Source: Deltaproteobacteria bacterium (GTDB lineage: Bacteria > Myxococcota_A > UBA796 > GCA-2862545). From it: DNA of 64,000 nucleotides. A model generated the notes under the pieces. It had not been told where the DNA came from and searched no databases. It saw only the letters and a program-made list of their open reading frames with translations. A program made the translations under genes and the position numbers. Position 1 is the stretch's first letter. Each line of letters opens with the position of its first letter. The stretch lies in NCBI GenBank assembly GCA_007693595.1, contig REDI01000041.1, positions 163,939 through 227,938 on the forward strand, given 5' to 3'. Shown piece by piece: positions 8,946-18,358 of this stretch.

Positions 8946-11381
8946 TCACGATCCTGTGGCGCGCTCGATCGCATCGCGGATCATGCCAGGAGTCAAAGCT
9001 TCGCCGAGGGGAATCGCAGGCTTGTTGGGATCGGCAGGTAGAACGACGTAGAAGGGAACGCCTGCGCGCTGGTAGCAGCCGAGCCACGAGGTGATGTTTG
9101 GATCGTTGTTCGTCCAGTCGCCCTTGAGCGGCACGACGTCGTGATCTTCAAAGACCTTGGCGACCGCGTCGGTCTCGATGACGGTCTTCTCATTGACCTT
9201 GCAGGTCAGGCACCACTCGGCGGTGAAGTCGAAGAAGAGCGGCCTACCCTCGTAGAGATGGTCGGTCTGCTCCTCGCGGTAGCGCGCGAGCACCGAGGCC
9301 ATACGCTCCTCGGTGAGGAGGTGCCAGGGGATCAGGCCCTTGCCGTCCTGCTCGATCAGACGGCGCTCCTTGGGCTCGAACTCCACGAAGAAATAGCCGC
9401 CGATGACCAGGGCGATGAGGGCGGCGGCCAAGGCGAGGAGCTGCCGGCTCCAGCCGGCGGCGACGCCCCCGAAGTGCCCGTAGATCCAACTCGCGAAGCC
9501 CAGCACCCCCAGGAAGAGCACGAAGCCGATGGTCGACTCCGGGGTGATCTGTTCGGCGAGGACCGTGACGAGCCACAGCGCGGTCGCGACGAGGGTGAAG
9601 CCCATCACCTGCTTGAAGGTCTCCATCCATGGGCCGGGCTGGGGAAGCAGGCGGTAGAGGGCGGGCACCAGCGCGATGAGCAGGAAGGGGGCGGCCAGTC
9701 CGAGCCCCGCAGTGAGGAAGAAGAGCACGATGAAGGGCGGGGACTGGCTGAACGCGAAGCCCATGGCGGAGCCGAGGAAGGGGGCGGAGCAGGGTGTGGC
9801 GAGCAGGGTCGCGAAGATGCCGGTGAGGAAGTACCCGGCGGGGCCTTCCTTGTGGCTGGCCTGGGCGGCTTGGTTGGCCCCCAAGGCAGGGATCTCGAAG
9901 ACTCCGAAGAGGGAGAGCCCAAAGGCGAAGACGATGGCTGAGAGCGAGGCGACGTAGAGAGGGGAGTGGAACTGCACGCCCCACCCTACGCTCTGGCCGA
10001 AGCTCACCTTGGCGATGACCACCGCCAGCGCTAGCGCGAGGAAGGAGGCTAGGATCCCGGCGGTGTACGAGAGACCTTCGGTCACGCGCTCCGACGTGGA
10101 GTCTGTGCGCTGCTCGACCAGGCCGTAGAGCTTGAGGGTGATGACCGGCAACACGCAAGGCATGATGTTGAGGATGAGCCCGCCGACGAAGGCGCCGAGC
10201 AGCATCAGGAGCAGGGTCATCCAGCCGTCGTCGCGGATGGAGGAGGTCGACTCGACGGAGGCCAGCCCGACGGTCATGGCGTGGCAGGTGGCGTCGTCGA
10301 CCGCGGGCGAGGCTCCCTCAGCGAGCGGGACGGCCGGGGTGGCGGCGGATTCGGCGCTCCCATCGCTCACCGTAGGGTCCCAAGGCACCTCGATACCAAA
10401 CTCGGTGAAGACGCGCTCCCCGTCGATCACGAGCTGCCAGAGCCCCCCGATGTAGATGGGACGGCTAGAAGGCACCTCGTAGGCCTCGCCCTCGAGCTGA
10501 ACCACGAGGCTCCCGTCGTCTTGCGGCTCGAACCGGGTGGCATCGACCCAGAGCGCGTCTTTGTCATTGTGATGGATGAGGGTGGGCCAGGGATCTTCGC
10601 CGAGGGGCTCGTGGGGGCCCAGCGTGCGACCCTCGGCCGGCTGGATCGAGAAGGTCACCCTCCAGGTTTTGTCTGGGCGCAGGCCGTCGGTGGGGGTGAA
10701 GCTGGCCTCGAAAGAGACGCGATCGCCGAGGTCGGCCGTCGGCGAGGGGTGCTGCGCAGCGAAGTGATCGAAGATCGGAGCCAAAGCGCCGTCTTCGGGC
10801 GCTGGAGCGTCGGCGGGCAGCACCTCGAGGGTGGTGCGGACCTCGCCCTCGCCCGGGATGCAGTTGACCTCGCAGGTGAGCCATGTCGCGGCGGCGCCGA
10901 GGGGGATGGGGCCGGGGGGATGATCGCTCGGCAGGGTCAGCTCGGTGAAGAAGAAGGCCTGATGATCGTAGCCATAGCTGATGATCCCCTCGAGCTCGAA
11001 ACGCTGGGGGACCGGGTAGGCGTAGGGGGAGAGCTGCACGCCTTCGGGTGTGGTCCAGGTGATGTCGGTAGGCATTCCGACATCGGGGTTGAACTTCCAG
11101 TAGGTGTGCCACCCCTCGTCTTGCTCGAGCCAGAGCCCCAGACGCACGGTGTCGCCGGGGCGGGCTTGGGGCTTGTCGGTGAACAGCCGAAGCTCCACCT
11201 GGTGCGGGGAGTCGTCGCGGTTGGTCGGTCGGAAGACGGCGCTTTCAGGCAGCCCCCCCATGTCGACCTCGGGTGGGGGAGGTGGCCCGGGGGTGGCGGT
11301 GCCCGCTGCGAGCGCAGGGGCGACGATCCAGAGGATCGCGGCGAGGGCGAGGTGAATGAGGAAGTGCATGGCGAGCCCCAT
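8946..11381 (-). CDS. ScsB/DsbD-type thiol:disulfide transporter with C-terminal thioredoxin domain
   Basis: An 811-residue inner-membrane protein. A signal peptide (residues 1-25) leads into a periplasmic N-terminal domain to about residue 330, containing ATWLTCEVNCIPGEG, the cysteine pair of ScsB-like alpha domains. A DsbD-type membrane domain of about eight helices follows, with paired transmembrane cysteines in NIMPCVLPVITLKLYG (about 405) and ATPCSAPFLGSAMGF (about 528). The last 130 residues are a thioredoxin fold with FTAEWCLTCKVNE. The protein passes electrons from cytoplasmic thioredoxin to periplasmic disulfides. It is closer to ScsB than to E. coli DsbD because of the large N-terminal domain. 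The natural partner protein is not visible. Confidence 0.9.
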   Translation of the reverse strand: MGLAMHFLIHLALAAILWIVAPALAAGTATPGPPPPPEVDMGGLPESAVFRPTNRDDSPHQVELRLFTDKPQARPGDTVRLGLWLEQDEGWHTYWKFNPDVGMPTDITWTTPEGVQLSPYAYPVPQRFELEGIISYGYDHQAFFFTELTLPSDHPPGPIPLGAAATWLTCEVNCIPGEGEVRTTLEVLPADAPAPEDGALAPIFDHFAAQHPSPTADLGDRVSFEASFTPTDGLRPDKTWRVTFSIQPAEGRTLGPHEPLGEDPWPTLIHHNDKDALWVDATRFEPQDDGSLVVQLEGEAYEVPSSRPIYIGGLWQLVIDGERVFTEFGIEVPWDPTVSDGSAESAATPAVPLAEGASPAVDDATCHAMTVGLASVESTSSIRDDGWMTLLLMLLGAFVGGLILNIMPCVLPVITLKLYGLVEQRTDSTSERVTEGLSYTAGILASFLALALAVVIAKVSFGQSVGWGVQFHSPLYVASLSAIVFAFGLSLFGVFEIPALGANQAAQASHKEGPAGYFLTGIFATLLATPCSAPFLGSAMGFAFSQSPPFIVLFFLTAGLGLAAPFLLIALVPALYRLLPQPGPWMETFKQVMGFTLVATALWLVTVLAEQITPESTIGFVLFLGVLGFASWIYGHFGGVAAGWSRQLLALAAALIALVIGGYFFVEFEPKERRLIEQDGKGLIPWHLLTEERMASVLARYREEQTDHLYEGRPLFFDFTAEWCLTCKVNEKTVIETDAVAKVFEDHDVVPLKGDWTNNDPNITSWLGCYQRAGVPFYVVLPADPNKPAIPLGEALTPGMIRDAIERATGS

Positions 11382-11449
11382 GGTCGATGTCGGGCCGCCT
11401 AACCTATCGGCTCGCCGCAGGAGAGGGGGTCATACTTGGCCGCAACAGG

Positions 11450-11836
11450 TCACGCTCCGTCGCCGCCGTAGCTCTTTTCTTCGAGCAAGGGGGAGCCTAG
11501 GCGCTCGTTGAGCTGGCGCTTGAGCTGGGCGCGGCGGTCGTTGAGCTGGTAGACCGACCGCGCCAGGGCGATGAAGCGCTCGCCGAAGTCCTCTGCTGCC
11601 TCGTGCTGTCGAAGCGCGTCTTCCACTTGCCACAGCGCTTCGTTGACCTGGGCGAGCTCCTGGGCCTCGGGGAGCCCTCTCCAGGCAGGCAGGTCGTGAT
11701 CCCTCCAGGCGGCGTCGAGGGCGTCGAGCTCGCGCCTGGCGTTCGCGCGCGCTCGGGCGCTCGGTAGGCGGGTGATCTTGAGCTGGAGGATCGTGATCTT
11801 GTCGATCACCTCGGCGTGGGGGACCTCAACCTTCAC
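11450..11836 (-). CDS. DUF6165 family protein
   Basis: A 128-residue cytosolic helical protein starting at GTG, with GAGG six bases upstream. The start (VEVPHAEVIDKITILQLKI) and end (LNERLGSPLLEEKSY) match the small DUF6165 family, whose function I do not know. Heptad-like Leu spacing suggests a helical hairpin or coiled coil. The gene overlaps the 3' end of the symporter gene by 11 bases, so they are co-transcribed, but no functional link is evident. Confidence 0.7.
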   Translation of the reverse strand: MKVEVPHAEVIDKITILQLKITRLPSARARANARRELDALDAAWRDHDLPAWRGLPEAQELAQVNEALWQVEDALRQHEAAEDFGERFIALARSVYQLNDRRAQLKRQLNERLGSPLLEEKSYGGDGA

Positions 11837-13655
11837 GGAGGACCTCGGCGGTGTGTTGTCGAAGCAGGATCCCCGTCAGGGGGGCGCAGCCTAACGCGAG
11901 GGCAAGGGCCGGCAGACCCCACCACAGCTCCCCTAGCAGGACCCAGCCCGTCCCGAGCAGGGCGCCGTAGATGCAGACCACGGCGCTCGAGATCGCAGCG
12001 AGGAGCCGGAGCACAGGCAAGGAGGGACCGCGGAGGTGGGCGGGCCAGCCGGGCCCGCCCGGACGGACCCGCGCGGCGAAGGTCGCGAGCGTCGCGGGAT
12101 CGACGGGCGGGGTGAGCAAGGTGACGATCAGCGCGAGCGGGACACTGAAGAGCACGGTCAGACCTGCGCTGAAGGGGAAGGAGAGCCAGCCGGCGGGGAC
12201 GGCGTCCAGCCAAGGCCAGGCACCGCCCTCGACCAGATCAGGGTGTCGGGCCGCCAGCACGCTGAACACCAGGGTCAGCACTGCCGCTGAGGCCATCGTG
12301 CTGATCTCGCTCCACGCGTTGATCCGCCACCAAAGCCACCGCGCCATGTAGACCGCCCCGATGCCGGCCGTGACCGAGAGGGCGAGCTTCCAGGCCGTGC
12401 CGATGTCGGCGATCGCGAAGCTCGCCACGGCGCCCACGCCCGCGAGCAAGACGACGGAGATCCGGCTCGCACGTACCTCGTGTGCGGGCCACTCCCAGCG
12501 TCGCGCCAGAGGATGCCAGACGTCGTTGACGATCAAGCTCGCCCCCCAGTTGAGGTGGGTGTCGACGGTGCTCATGAAGGCCGCGAGGAAGCTCGCCACC
12601 ATCAGCCCGAGCGCTCCTGCGGGGAGCAGGGCGATCATCATACGCGGGTAGTAGGTCTCGGCGTCTTCCACCGGCCCCAGCATCGCCATCCCGGCGAGCC
12701 CGACCAGGATCCAGGGCCAGGGGCGTAGCACCAGATGGGCGATGGTGAACCAGAGGTAAGCCCAGACCGCATGGCGCTCGTCCTTGGCCGCGAAGAGGCG
12801 TTGCGCGAGGTAGCCGCTGCCGTCACTGTTCGTCCCCGACCACCACAGCAGGCCGAGCAACACCGCCAGTCCTGCCGCGGCGCCATCGAAGCCACCTTCG
12901 GTGGGGATCAGGGCGACCGTCGAGGACCAGTCGAAGCCGTGCTCCGAGAAGCCCTCTTGCAGGCCCGGAAGACCGCCCACCGCCTGCCAGGCGACGAGGG
13001 CGAGCACCACGCTCGTGCCGATGGCGAGCACGAACTGCATGAGGTCGGTCACGACCACTCCCCACAGACCCGATGCGGCGGTGTAGATCACCGTGAACAC
13101 GAACATGGCGCCGACCAGGATCGTCGCGAGAGAGAGGTCCCCCAATACAGCCAGGGCCGGCCAAAGCTCTCGGGCGGGGGTCTCGGCGTTCACCCCCAGG
13201 AGCGTCGCGCCGATCTTCACCATGGCCTTGATGACCCAGGCGAGGACGACGCCGTTGTAAAACACCCCGAACCAGATGGCCTTGAAGCTCCGGAGCCATC
13301 GTCCGGTGCCCGGTCCGTAGCGCAGCTCGACCAGCTCCGCGTCGGTGAGCACGCCCGAACGACGCCAGAGCGGCGCGAAGAGGAAGACCGACACCATCCC
13401 GGTCAGCCCGAAGGTCCACCAGACCCAGTTCTCGGCGATCCCATGGGTTGCCACCCATCCGCTCACCGCGAGCGGGGTGTCGGCGGCGAAGGTGGTCGCG
13501 ACCATCGAGGTCCCGACCACCCACCACGGCAGGCTTCGACCGGCAGCGAAGAAGTCTTCCGCCGAGCCCGAGGCGCGCCGCGCGAACCACAGCCCCGCCG
13601 CGACCGAGAGGCCGAGCCAGGCCAAGATCACCGCGATGTCCAGGGGGGCGAGCAC
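11826..13655 (-). CDS. sodium:solute symporter family (SSS) transporter
   Basis: About 609 residues with 13-14 hydrophobic segments. SAEDFFAAGRSLPWWVVGTS near residue 30 and FAADTPLAVSGW are the SSS signature in transmembrane helices 1-2. The frame runs up to 13811, but the extra 52 residues are hydrophilic and unlike the family. A GTG at 13655 (MLAPLDIAVILAWLGL) puts the first helix at the N-terminus, as in homologues; its RBS is poor. It imports an unidentified solute with sodium. The gene is divergent from the metzincin-like lipoprotein gene and precedes the DUF6165 gene. Confidence 0.85.
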   Translation of the reverse strand: MLAPLDIAVILAWLGLSVAAGLWFARRASGSAEDFFAAGRSLPWWVVGTSMVATTFAADTPLAVSGWVATHGIAENWVWWTFGLTGMVSVFLFAPLWRRSGVLTDAELVELRYGPGTGRWLRSFKAIWFGVFYNGVVLAWVIKAMVKIGATLLGVNAETPARELWPALAVLGDLSLATILVGAMFVFTVIYTAASGLWGVVVTDLMQFVLAIGTSVVLALVAWQAVGGLPGLQEGFSEHGFDWSSTVALIPTEGGFDGAAAGLAVLLGLLWWSGTNSDGSGYLAQRLFAAKDERHAVWAYLWFTIAHLVLRPWPWILVGLAGMAMLGPVEDAETYYPRMMIALLPAGALGLMVASFLAAFMSTVDTHLNWGASLIVNDVWHPLARRWEWPAHEVRASRISVVLLAGVGAVASFAIADIGTAWKLALSVTAGIGAVYMARWLWWRINAWSEISTMASAAVLTLVFSVLAARHPDLVEGGAWPWLDAVPAGWLSFPFSAGLTVLFSVPLALIVTLLTPPVDPATLATFAARVRPGGPGWPAHLRGPSLPVLRLLAAISSAVVCIYGALLGTGWVLLGELWWGLPALALALGCAPLTGILLRQHTAEVLREG

Positions 13656-13740
13656 GGCGTCGAGCGTACAGCAGGTCGAGCCTCGTGGCGACTGGACGCG
13701 CGAACTCTCTTCCGTTGCGATAAGGTGTGGCCCTGCGGAG

Positions 13741-14871
13741 GTGCCCTTGTTCCGTTCCCTCGTCCCGCTGTGTGCCCTCGCGGCTTCTGCGGTCTCGCTA
13801 TGCTCCTGCAACCCCTGGGATGGCGAAGAACAGCTCGGTCTACGCCATCAGTTTCGCACCATCACCACCGGGGGCGACGGATACGCGACCGCGCGTTTGC
13901 CTCGCGAAGAGTTCTCCTTCACGAAGTTCCTGCTGGCGGCGCGCGCGACCGACGGAGAGCACACGGTCTACGTCGACCGGGTCCTCGACGAAGAGGGTAC
14001 CCCGCTGCGCAGGTTTCTCTCGGACCTCGAGGTGAACGAGTGGCGAACCGGGGCGGTCGCCGATCAGGCGCTCAATCACCTGAACTGGCCGATCAGCGAC
14101 GCGGAGCCCGAGATCCGAGGCGAAGAGATCCGGGTCATGCTGGGAGCGGTCGATGCGAGCCGCAACCTCGCGCCTAGCGTGCAGCTTCGCCTCGACGTCC
14201 TGCAGTCCGACGACTCGAACTTCACGTCGGGCACCTTGGGCGTCAACTTGATCTTCGCCGGTGACATCGCCGACGACGACGAGATGGTCGACGCCTTCGA
14301 AGAGGCCGGGGAGCGCCTCCGGGCGATCTTCGATCCCATCGAGCTCGAGATCGAGCTGTCGACGTCGACCTGGCCCGAAGGCACGCTCCCTCGGCCGGGG
14401 TTCGGCGCGCCCCAGACCTGGACCGACCTCACGGAGTCGACCGACAACCTCGCCATCGACGTGGTCGTCGTCTACGAGATCGCCGGCGCGAGCTCCGATA
14501 TTCTCGGCGCTGCGGGGAGCATCCCGGGGGGGCTCCTCTCGAGCGAAAAGTCTGGGATCATCCTCTCGGCTACGGCGAACGCGGGGCCTGATCTGCGCTT
14601 CTCGGATCCCGAGATCGACCTGCTCGCCGCCACCCTGGGGCACGAGCTCGGCCACATGGTCGGCTTGTTCCACCCTGTTGAGCTCAGCTATGACCGCTGG
14701 GACGCCCTCGAAGACACCCCTCGGTGCACGAGCGCCTCGACCTGTCAGAACCTCCTGGGCTCCAACCTGATGTACCCAGCGGCGCTGTGCTCGGTGAACG
14801 GGTGCCTCACCCAGCATGACATCACACCGAACCAAGCCAGCCTGATCCATCGCTACACCGGGGTTTACTAA
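13741..14871 (+). CDS. metzincin-like zinc metalloprotease lipoprotein
   Basis: About 376 residues from GTG at 13741. The N-terminus is a lipoprotein signal (LCALAASAVSLCSC, acylated Cys at 21 or 23). The catalytic zinc motif HELGHMVGLFH at residues 301-311 is the metzincin consensus HExxHxxGxxH, and NLMYP near residue 346 supplies the Met-turn. Residues 25-290 match nothing I recognise and are rich in acidic residues. Acidic residues around 175-185 (DIADDDE) may bind calcium. The product is probably surface- or periplasm-exposed. The stop overlaps the next gene's ATG by one base. Substrate unknown; catalytic residues are complete. Confidence 0.85.
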   Translation: MPLFRSLVPLCALAASAVSLCSCNPWDGEEQLGLRHQFRTITTGGDGYATARLPREEFSFTKFLLAARATDGEHTVYVDRVLDEEGTPLRRFLSDLEVNEWRTGAVADQALNHLNWPISDAEPEIRGEEIRVMLGAVDASRNLAPSVQLRLDVLQSDDSNFTSGTLGVNLIFAGDIADDDEMVDAFEEAGERLRAIFDPIELEIELSTSTWPEGTLPRPGFGAPQTWTDLTESTDNLAIDVVVVYEIAGASSDILGAAGSIPGGLLSSEKSGIILSATANAGPDLRFSDPEIDLLAATLGHELGHMVGLFHPVELSYDRWDALEDTPRCTSASTCQNLLGSNLMYPAALCSVNGCLTQHDITPNQASLIHRYTGVY

Positions 14872-15395
14872 TGCGCACCGTCCTCCGTAGCTCCCCCCTC
14901 GCTAAGGGCCTCCTCGCCCTCCTCGCCCTGGCGGCCTCCTCGGTGGCGTTCGCCCAGGGGCCCTCGATGCAGGAGCGGGTCGACGGCGTGCTCTCTGAGC
15001 GTGAAGATCCAGGGTGCGACAAGCTCTTCGCCCTGGGTGCTCGGGGGCTGGTCCGCGACGCCCTGATCGCCGCCGTACAGACCGAGCTGCCGCCTTGGGC
15101 TCCCCTGCGCGCCGCGAGCTGCCTGACCGAGCTCGCGGTCCACGACGAGCAGGCCTGGGAAACGGTCCAAGATCTGCTTCAGCGACCCGACCAGCCCGGT
15201 TTCGTGCTCGCCATTCTCGACCGCGCACACGCCTTGCCCGTCGAGCGGGCGGAGCTCGTCGCACAGCACTCTCTCGAGCGCGCTCAGCAGGTGCGTGCAC
15301 TCCAGCGGACCGTGCCTACTCGGCTCAAGGCTAGCCCGTACCCCAGCGTCCGCGCCCTCGCTCCCGACGGGAAGGCGGTCGGGAACGGGGACTGA
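14871..15395 (+). CDS. secreted helical protein of unknown function
   Basis: A 174-residue protein with a signal peptide cleaved after about residue 28 (ALAASSVAFAQ). The mature part is alpha-helical with HEAT-like pairs (RDALIAAVQTELPPWAPLRA, ELAVHDEQAWETVQDLLQRP). Two cysteines (near positions 49 and 81) could form a disulfide. Its ATG overlaps the last base of the metalloprotease stop, so the pair is translationally coupled. A role as an inhibitor, chaperone or partner of the protease is a positional guess. Confidence 0.75.
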   Translation: MRTVLRSSPLAKGLLALLALAASSVAFAQGPSMQERVDGVLSEREDPGCDKLFALGARGLVRDALIAAVQTELPPWAPLRAASCLTELAVHDEQAWETVQDLLQRPDQPGFVLAILDRAHALPVERAELVAQHSLERAQQVRALQRTVPTRLKASPYPSVRALAPDGKAVGNGD

Positions 15396-15425
15396 GCACG
15401 GCGCCGAAGCACGGGGTTGACCGGG

Positions 15426-17057
15426 CTAGGACACCCTCTCGCTCAGGGTCGCGACCCGCTCCGCCATCCCAGCATCGGCGAGGGGGTCCCAGCCGCGTGC
15501 GTGGATCGCCGAGAGGTGTGCCGCAGCGACCTGGGCGAGCGCGTGATCGGGGGTCGTGGCCCGGAGGAGGTGATCTTGGACCTGAGGGCGGAGCTCGTCG
15601 ACCACATCGCGGATGTGAGCGTCGGCGTCGGGGCGCGACAGCAAGGCGCCGAAGCGCTCGCGCGAGCGCTTGAGCCCATCGCTGAGGGGACCGTGACGCT
15701 CCAGCCACTCGAAGAGGGCCTCGTGGAGTGAGAAGCGCTGGGCATCGCGCAGGACCTGGGCACAGAGCACGTTGTGGCCTCCCTCCCAGGCTTCGACCAC
15801 GATGCCGTCGCGAAGCAGCCGCGGCAAGACGCTGAACTCCTCGATGGCGCCGTTCCCGCCGAAGATCTCGATGGCGTCCCGCGCGCTCAGGGTGGCCTGG
15901 GTGGCGGTCCAGTACTTGTTCAGGTTGACCAGCGCCCGCCATGCCGCTTGATCGAGCGCATCGGCTCGGCCTAGGGCGGCTCGGTCCGCGAGCTGGGCGA
16001 GTCGGAAGGTCACGGCGCGGGCCCCGTGAGCCTCGGCGTTCAGGCGGGCGACGATCCGTGCCACCGAGGGGAAGCGCAGGATCGGCTGACCGAAGGCCAT
16101 GCGGTTCTTCGCGTAGGAGCGGGCTTCGACGAAGGCGCGCTGGATCAGGCCGCAGCAGGCCACGGCGTTGTAGAGGCGGCTGGTGTTGAGCACGATCTGC
16201 ACGACGTCGCGGAAGTCGCCGACCCGGTAGGCTCTCACCCCGTGGAAGTCGATCTCGGCGGAGGCCATGGAGCGTGTACCGAGCTTGTCTTTGAGGCGGC
16301 GGAGCGCGAAGTGATTGACCGATCCGTCCTCGAGGTGTCGGGGGACGACGAAGGCCTGCACCCCTCGCGTGCCCTCTCGCTCGCCCTCGGGCCGGGCGGT
16401 GACCAGAAAGAGCTGCGCATCGGCGACCGAACAGAACCACTTCTCGCCGTGCAGGGTCCACCAGCCTTCGTCTTGGGTCGGACGCGCCACGACTGCGTTG
16501 GCGCCGACGTCGGAGCCTCCCTGCACTTCGGTGAGGAACTGGCTCCCGTGAAAGTGGGTGTCGTAGTTGGGATCGAGCAAGCGCTCCAGCCAGCGCTCGG
16601 GCGGGTCCTCGGCTGCTTGGAGGATCTTGATCAGGCCCGCGGTGCAGGCGATGGGGCAGGTGTGTCCTGCCTCGCCGTTCTGTGCCACGAGGTAGGTCAG
16701 CGCGAGCGTCACCCACTCTTGGCCCGGCTCCGCGTAGCGGCTCATGATCCCGGTGCGATAGATGCGGCGGCCCATCTCGTGGTAGTCAGGGTGAAACACG
16801 ACCTCTTCGGTGCGATTGCCTTGCCCGTCATAGCGGCGGAGGCGGGGGAGATGCTCGAGGCGGTTGGTCTCGGTGGCGAGGCGATCGAGCTCGTGGGTCG
16901 CTTCGTGAGCGAAGGCGCGGAGCGGTTCGAGGGCGCTTTCGTGGCCCGCAGCCCGCGCGAGCTCGATCAGGTGGGACTCTCGGTCGAAGGGTGCCGCTCG
17001 TACCTCGCGCCGCCAGTCGGCGAAGGAGGTGCGGGCAGCGTGCACGACATCAGACAT
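15426..17057 (-). CDS. acyl-CoA dehydrogenase family protein, AidB-like
   Basis: A 543-residue flavoprotein. QNGEAGHTCPIACTAG, FLTEVQGGSDVGANAV, WTLHGEKWFCSVADA, KDKLGTRSMASAEIDFHGV and KNRMAFGQPI follow the acyl-CoA dehydrogenase order, and the first of these together with ARDAIEIFGGNGAIEEF places it in the AidB subgroup. That subgroup includes DNA-binding stress proteins as well as fatty-acyl dehydrogenases. ATG at 17057 is chosen over 17072 because AGGAGG lies six bases before it. The C-terminal 100 residues exceed ordinary acyl-CoA dehydrogenases, which also fits AidB. It is probably monocistronic and convergent with the small secreted protein gene. Confidence 0.88.
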   Translation of the reverse strand: MSDVVHAARTSFADWRREVRAAPFDRESHLIELARAAGHESALEPLRAFAHEATHELDRLATETNRLEHLPRLRRYDGQGNRTEEVVFHPDYHEMGRRIYRTGIMSRYAEPGQEWVTLALTYLVAQNGEAGHTCPIACTAGLIKILQAAEDPPERWLERLLDPNYDTHFHGSQFLTEVQGGSDVGANAVVARPTQDEGWWTLHGEKWFCSVADAQLFLVTARPEGEREGTRGVQAFVVPRHLEDGSVNHFALRRLKDKLGTRSMASAEIDFHGVRAYRVGDFRDVVQIVLNTSRLYNAVACCGLIQRAFVEARSYAKNRMAFGQPILRFPSVARIVARLNAEAHGARAVTFRLAQLADRAALGRADALDQAAWRALVNLNKYWTATQATLSARDAIEIFGGNGAIEEFSVLPRLLRDGIVVEAWEGGHNVLCAQVLRDAQRFSLHEALFEWLERHGPLSDGLKRSRERFGALLSRPDADAHIRDVVDELRPQVQDHLLRATTPDHALAQVAAAHLSAIHARGWDPLADAGMAERVATLSERVS

Positions 17058-17062
17058 GAGAC

Positions 17063-17068
17063 CTCCTG
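17063..17068 (-). promoter_or_regulatory. ribosome binding site of the AidB-like gene
   Basis: The minus strand reads AGGAGG six bases before the ATG at 17057, deciding between two in-frame ATGs. Confidence 0.65.
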
Positions 17069-17080
17069 TCAAAGGAGGGT

Positions 17081-17091
17081 TCCCTAACGCG
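17081..17091 (-). promoter_or_regulatory. CGCGTTAGGGA motif upstream of AidB-like gene
   Basis: This is the second copy of the 11-mer seen before bcp, in the same orientation and 23 bases from the start codon. Both genes may answer to oxidative or alkylation stress, but that link is inference. Confidence 0.35.
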
Positions 17092-17127
17092 GGGGCGGCG
17101 GCCGTGACGGGGGCCAGATGGGTGGAC

Positions 17128-18303
17128 TCAGCGCCTCCGCGAGGCGCGGTTCTCGGGGACCTCGTCGCCGTCGAGGGGCGGGGGGAGGCCGTCGAGGCCG
17201 TCGAGGCGGGCGCGACGCTCGACGGGTTGCTCCTCGTGCTCGATGAGGGCGCGCAGGGCGCGCACGGTGCGATCGCGGTGCTTGAGGTAGCGGCGCGTTC
17301 GCTCCGGGTTGTAGCTGCGGAAGCCCCACTTCCAAGTACGGGGCTTAAAGGGCTGGATCCCGCTTCGGGTGACCTCGATCAAGAAGGCTCGAGTGCCGTA
17401 GCGACCGTAGAGGTGGTCGATCTCGGTGCCGTGGGCGCGAAAGAAGAAGGCCCACCTGCCGAGCTGGCGCGTGCGGTAGGCTCGCGTATCCCAAGCGCCC
17501 TCCATCGCGCGGCCCAGGGCCCAGAACTCTTGCCGATCGGCCTTCGGCAAACGGTGGAACCGCCCCGCCCAGGGGACGTAGAAGAAGCCGCCGAAGCTGT
17601 GGAGGCTGGCGGCCCGGTGGAAGCGCGCGCGATCGGCCAGGGCGTCGAGGGCCTGGGTCTCGGGTTGGCTGAGGGGTGTGCGGCTGGTCTGGTAGTAGCC
17701 AGGCAGGATCTTGCGCCAGAAGGCGCGCGCTTCGCGGTTGACGGCGAAGTCTCGATTCAGGTCCACGTTTGCCCCATTACCACGGCGGTAGTGCTCTTCT
17801 CCCGCGAGGAGATCGCGCTCGACCCGCGCGCGGCCGTCAGGGTTGAGCAGGGGGATGATCGTCACTTCGACCCCTTCGGAGATCCCGTGGTCCATCAGGT
17901 CCAACAAGAGCTCGAGCGCGACCTCGGTGGCGATCCACTCCATGGCGTGTATGCCGCCGAAGACCAGCACGCGCCGGTCGGATGGGGTGCTGTCGCTCAG
18001 GTGGAAGGCCCACAGCGGGCGGTGTTGTACCGAAGATCCGATGCGCTCCACCTCGATCCGATCGGGATGGGCTCGGATCCGTTCGGCGATCGCCGCGTAG
18101 ATCTCAGCTTCGAAGCGATAACCGGGCACGGCGGCGGCGCGGGCCTCGGGCGAGTCTGGGGCCTGGCTCAGGGGACGGGTGCGCGAGGGGATGGAGGGGG
18201 GGGGCGAGGTGGAGGCAGGCACCGCCCCATCGACCCAGGACAGGAAGTCTTCCGTGGGGTTGGCGGCGGACAGGCCGAGAACCAGCAGCGAGGCGATGAG
18301 CAT
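17128..18303 (-). CDS. secreted zinc carboxypeptidase, M14 family
   Basis: A 391-residue protein with a signal peptide (MLIASLLVLGLSAA). All M14 catalytic elements are present: GGIHAMEW (zinc ligands His119, Glu122), NPDG and VDLNRDF (substrate-binding Asn/Arg region), SLHSFG (zinc His235) and RAFLIEVT (general base Glu310). It should trim C-terminal residues from peptides or cell-wall peptides outside the cytoplasm. The C-terminal tail is very basic (RRRARLDGL to the final RASRRR). It is divergent from a DUF2817 gene, another M14-like peptidase, with 55 bp between their starts. Confidence 0.9.
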   Translation of the reverse strand: MLIASLLVLGLSAANPTEDFLSWVDGAVPASTSPPPSIPSRTRPLSQAPDSPEARAAAVPGYRFEAEIYAAIAERIRAHPDRIEVERIGSSVQHRPLWAFHLSDSTPSDRRVLVFGGIHAMEWIATEVALELLLDLMDHGISEGVEVTIIPLLNPDGRARVERDLLAGEEHYRRGNGANVDLNRDFAVNREARAFWRKILPGYYQTSRTPLSQPETQALDALADRARFHRAASLHSFGGFFYVPWAGRFHRLPKADRQEFWALGRAMEGAWDTRAYRTRQLGRWAFFFRAHGTEIDHLYGRYGTRAFLIEVTRSGIQPFKPRTWKWGFRSYNPERTRRYLKHRDRTVRALRALIEHEEQPVERRARLDGLDGLPPPLDGDEVPENRASRRR

Positions 18304-18358
18304 GGGTCTTCATACCGCGGTCGTGCTAGACTGCGCATCCCCCCTCACCCCCGCCGTC

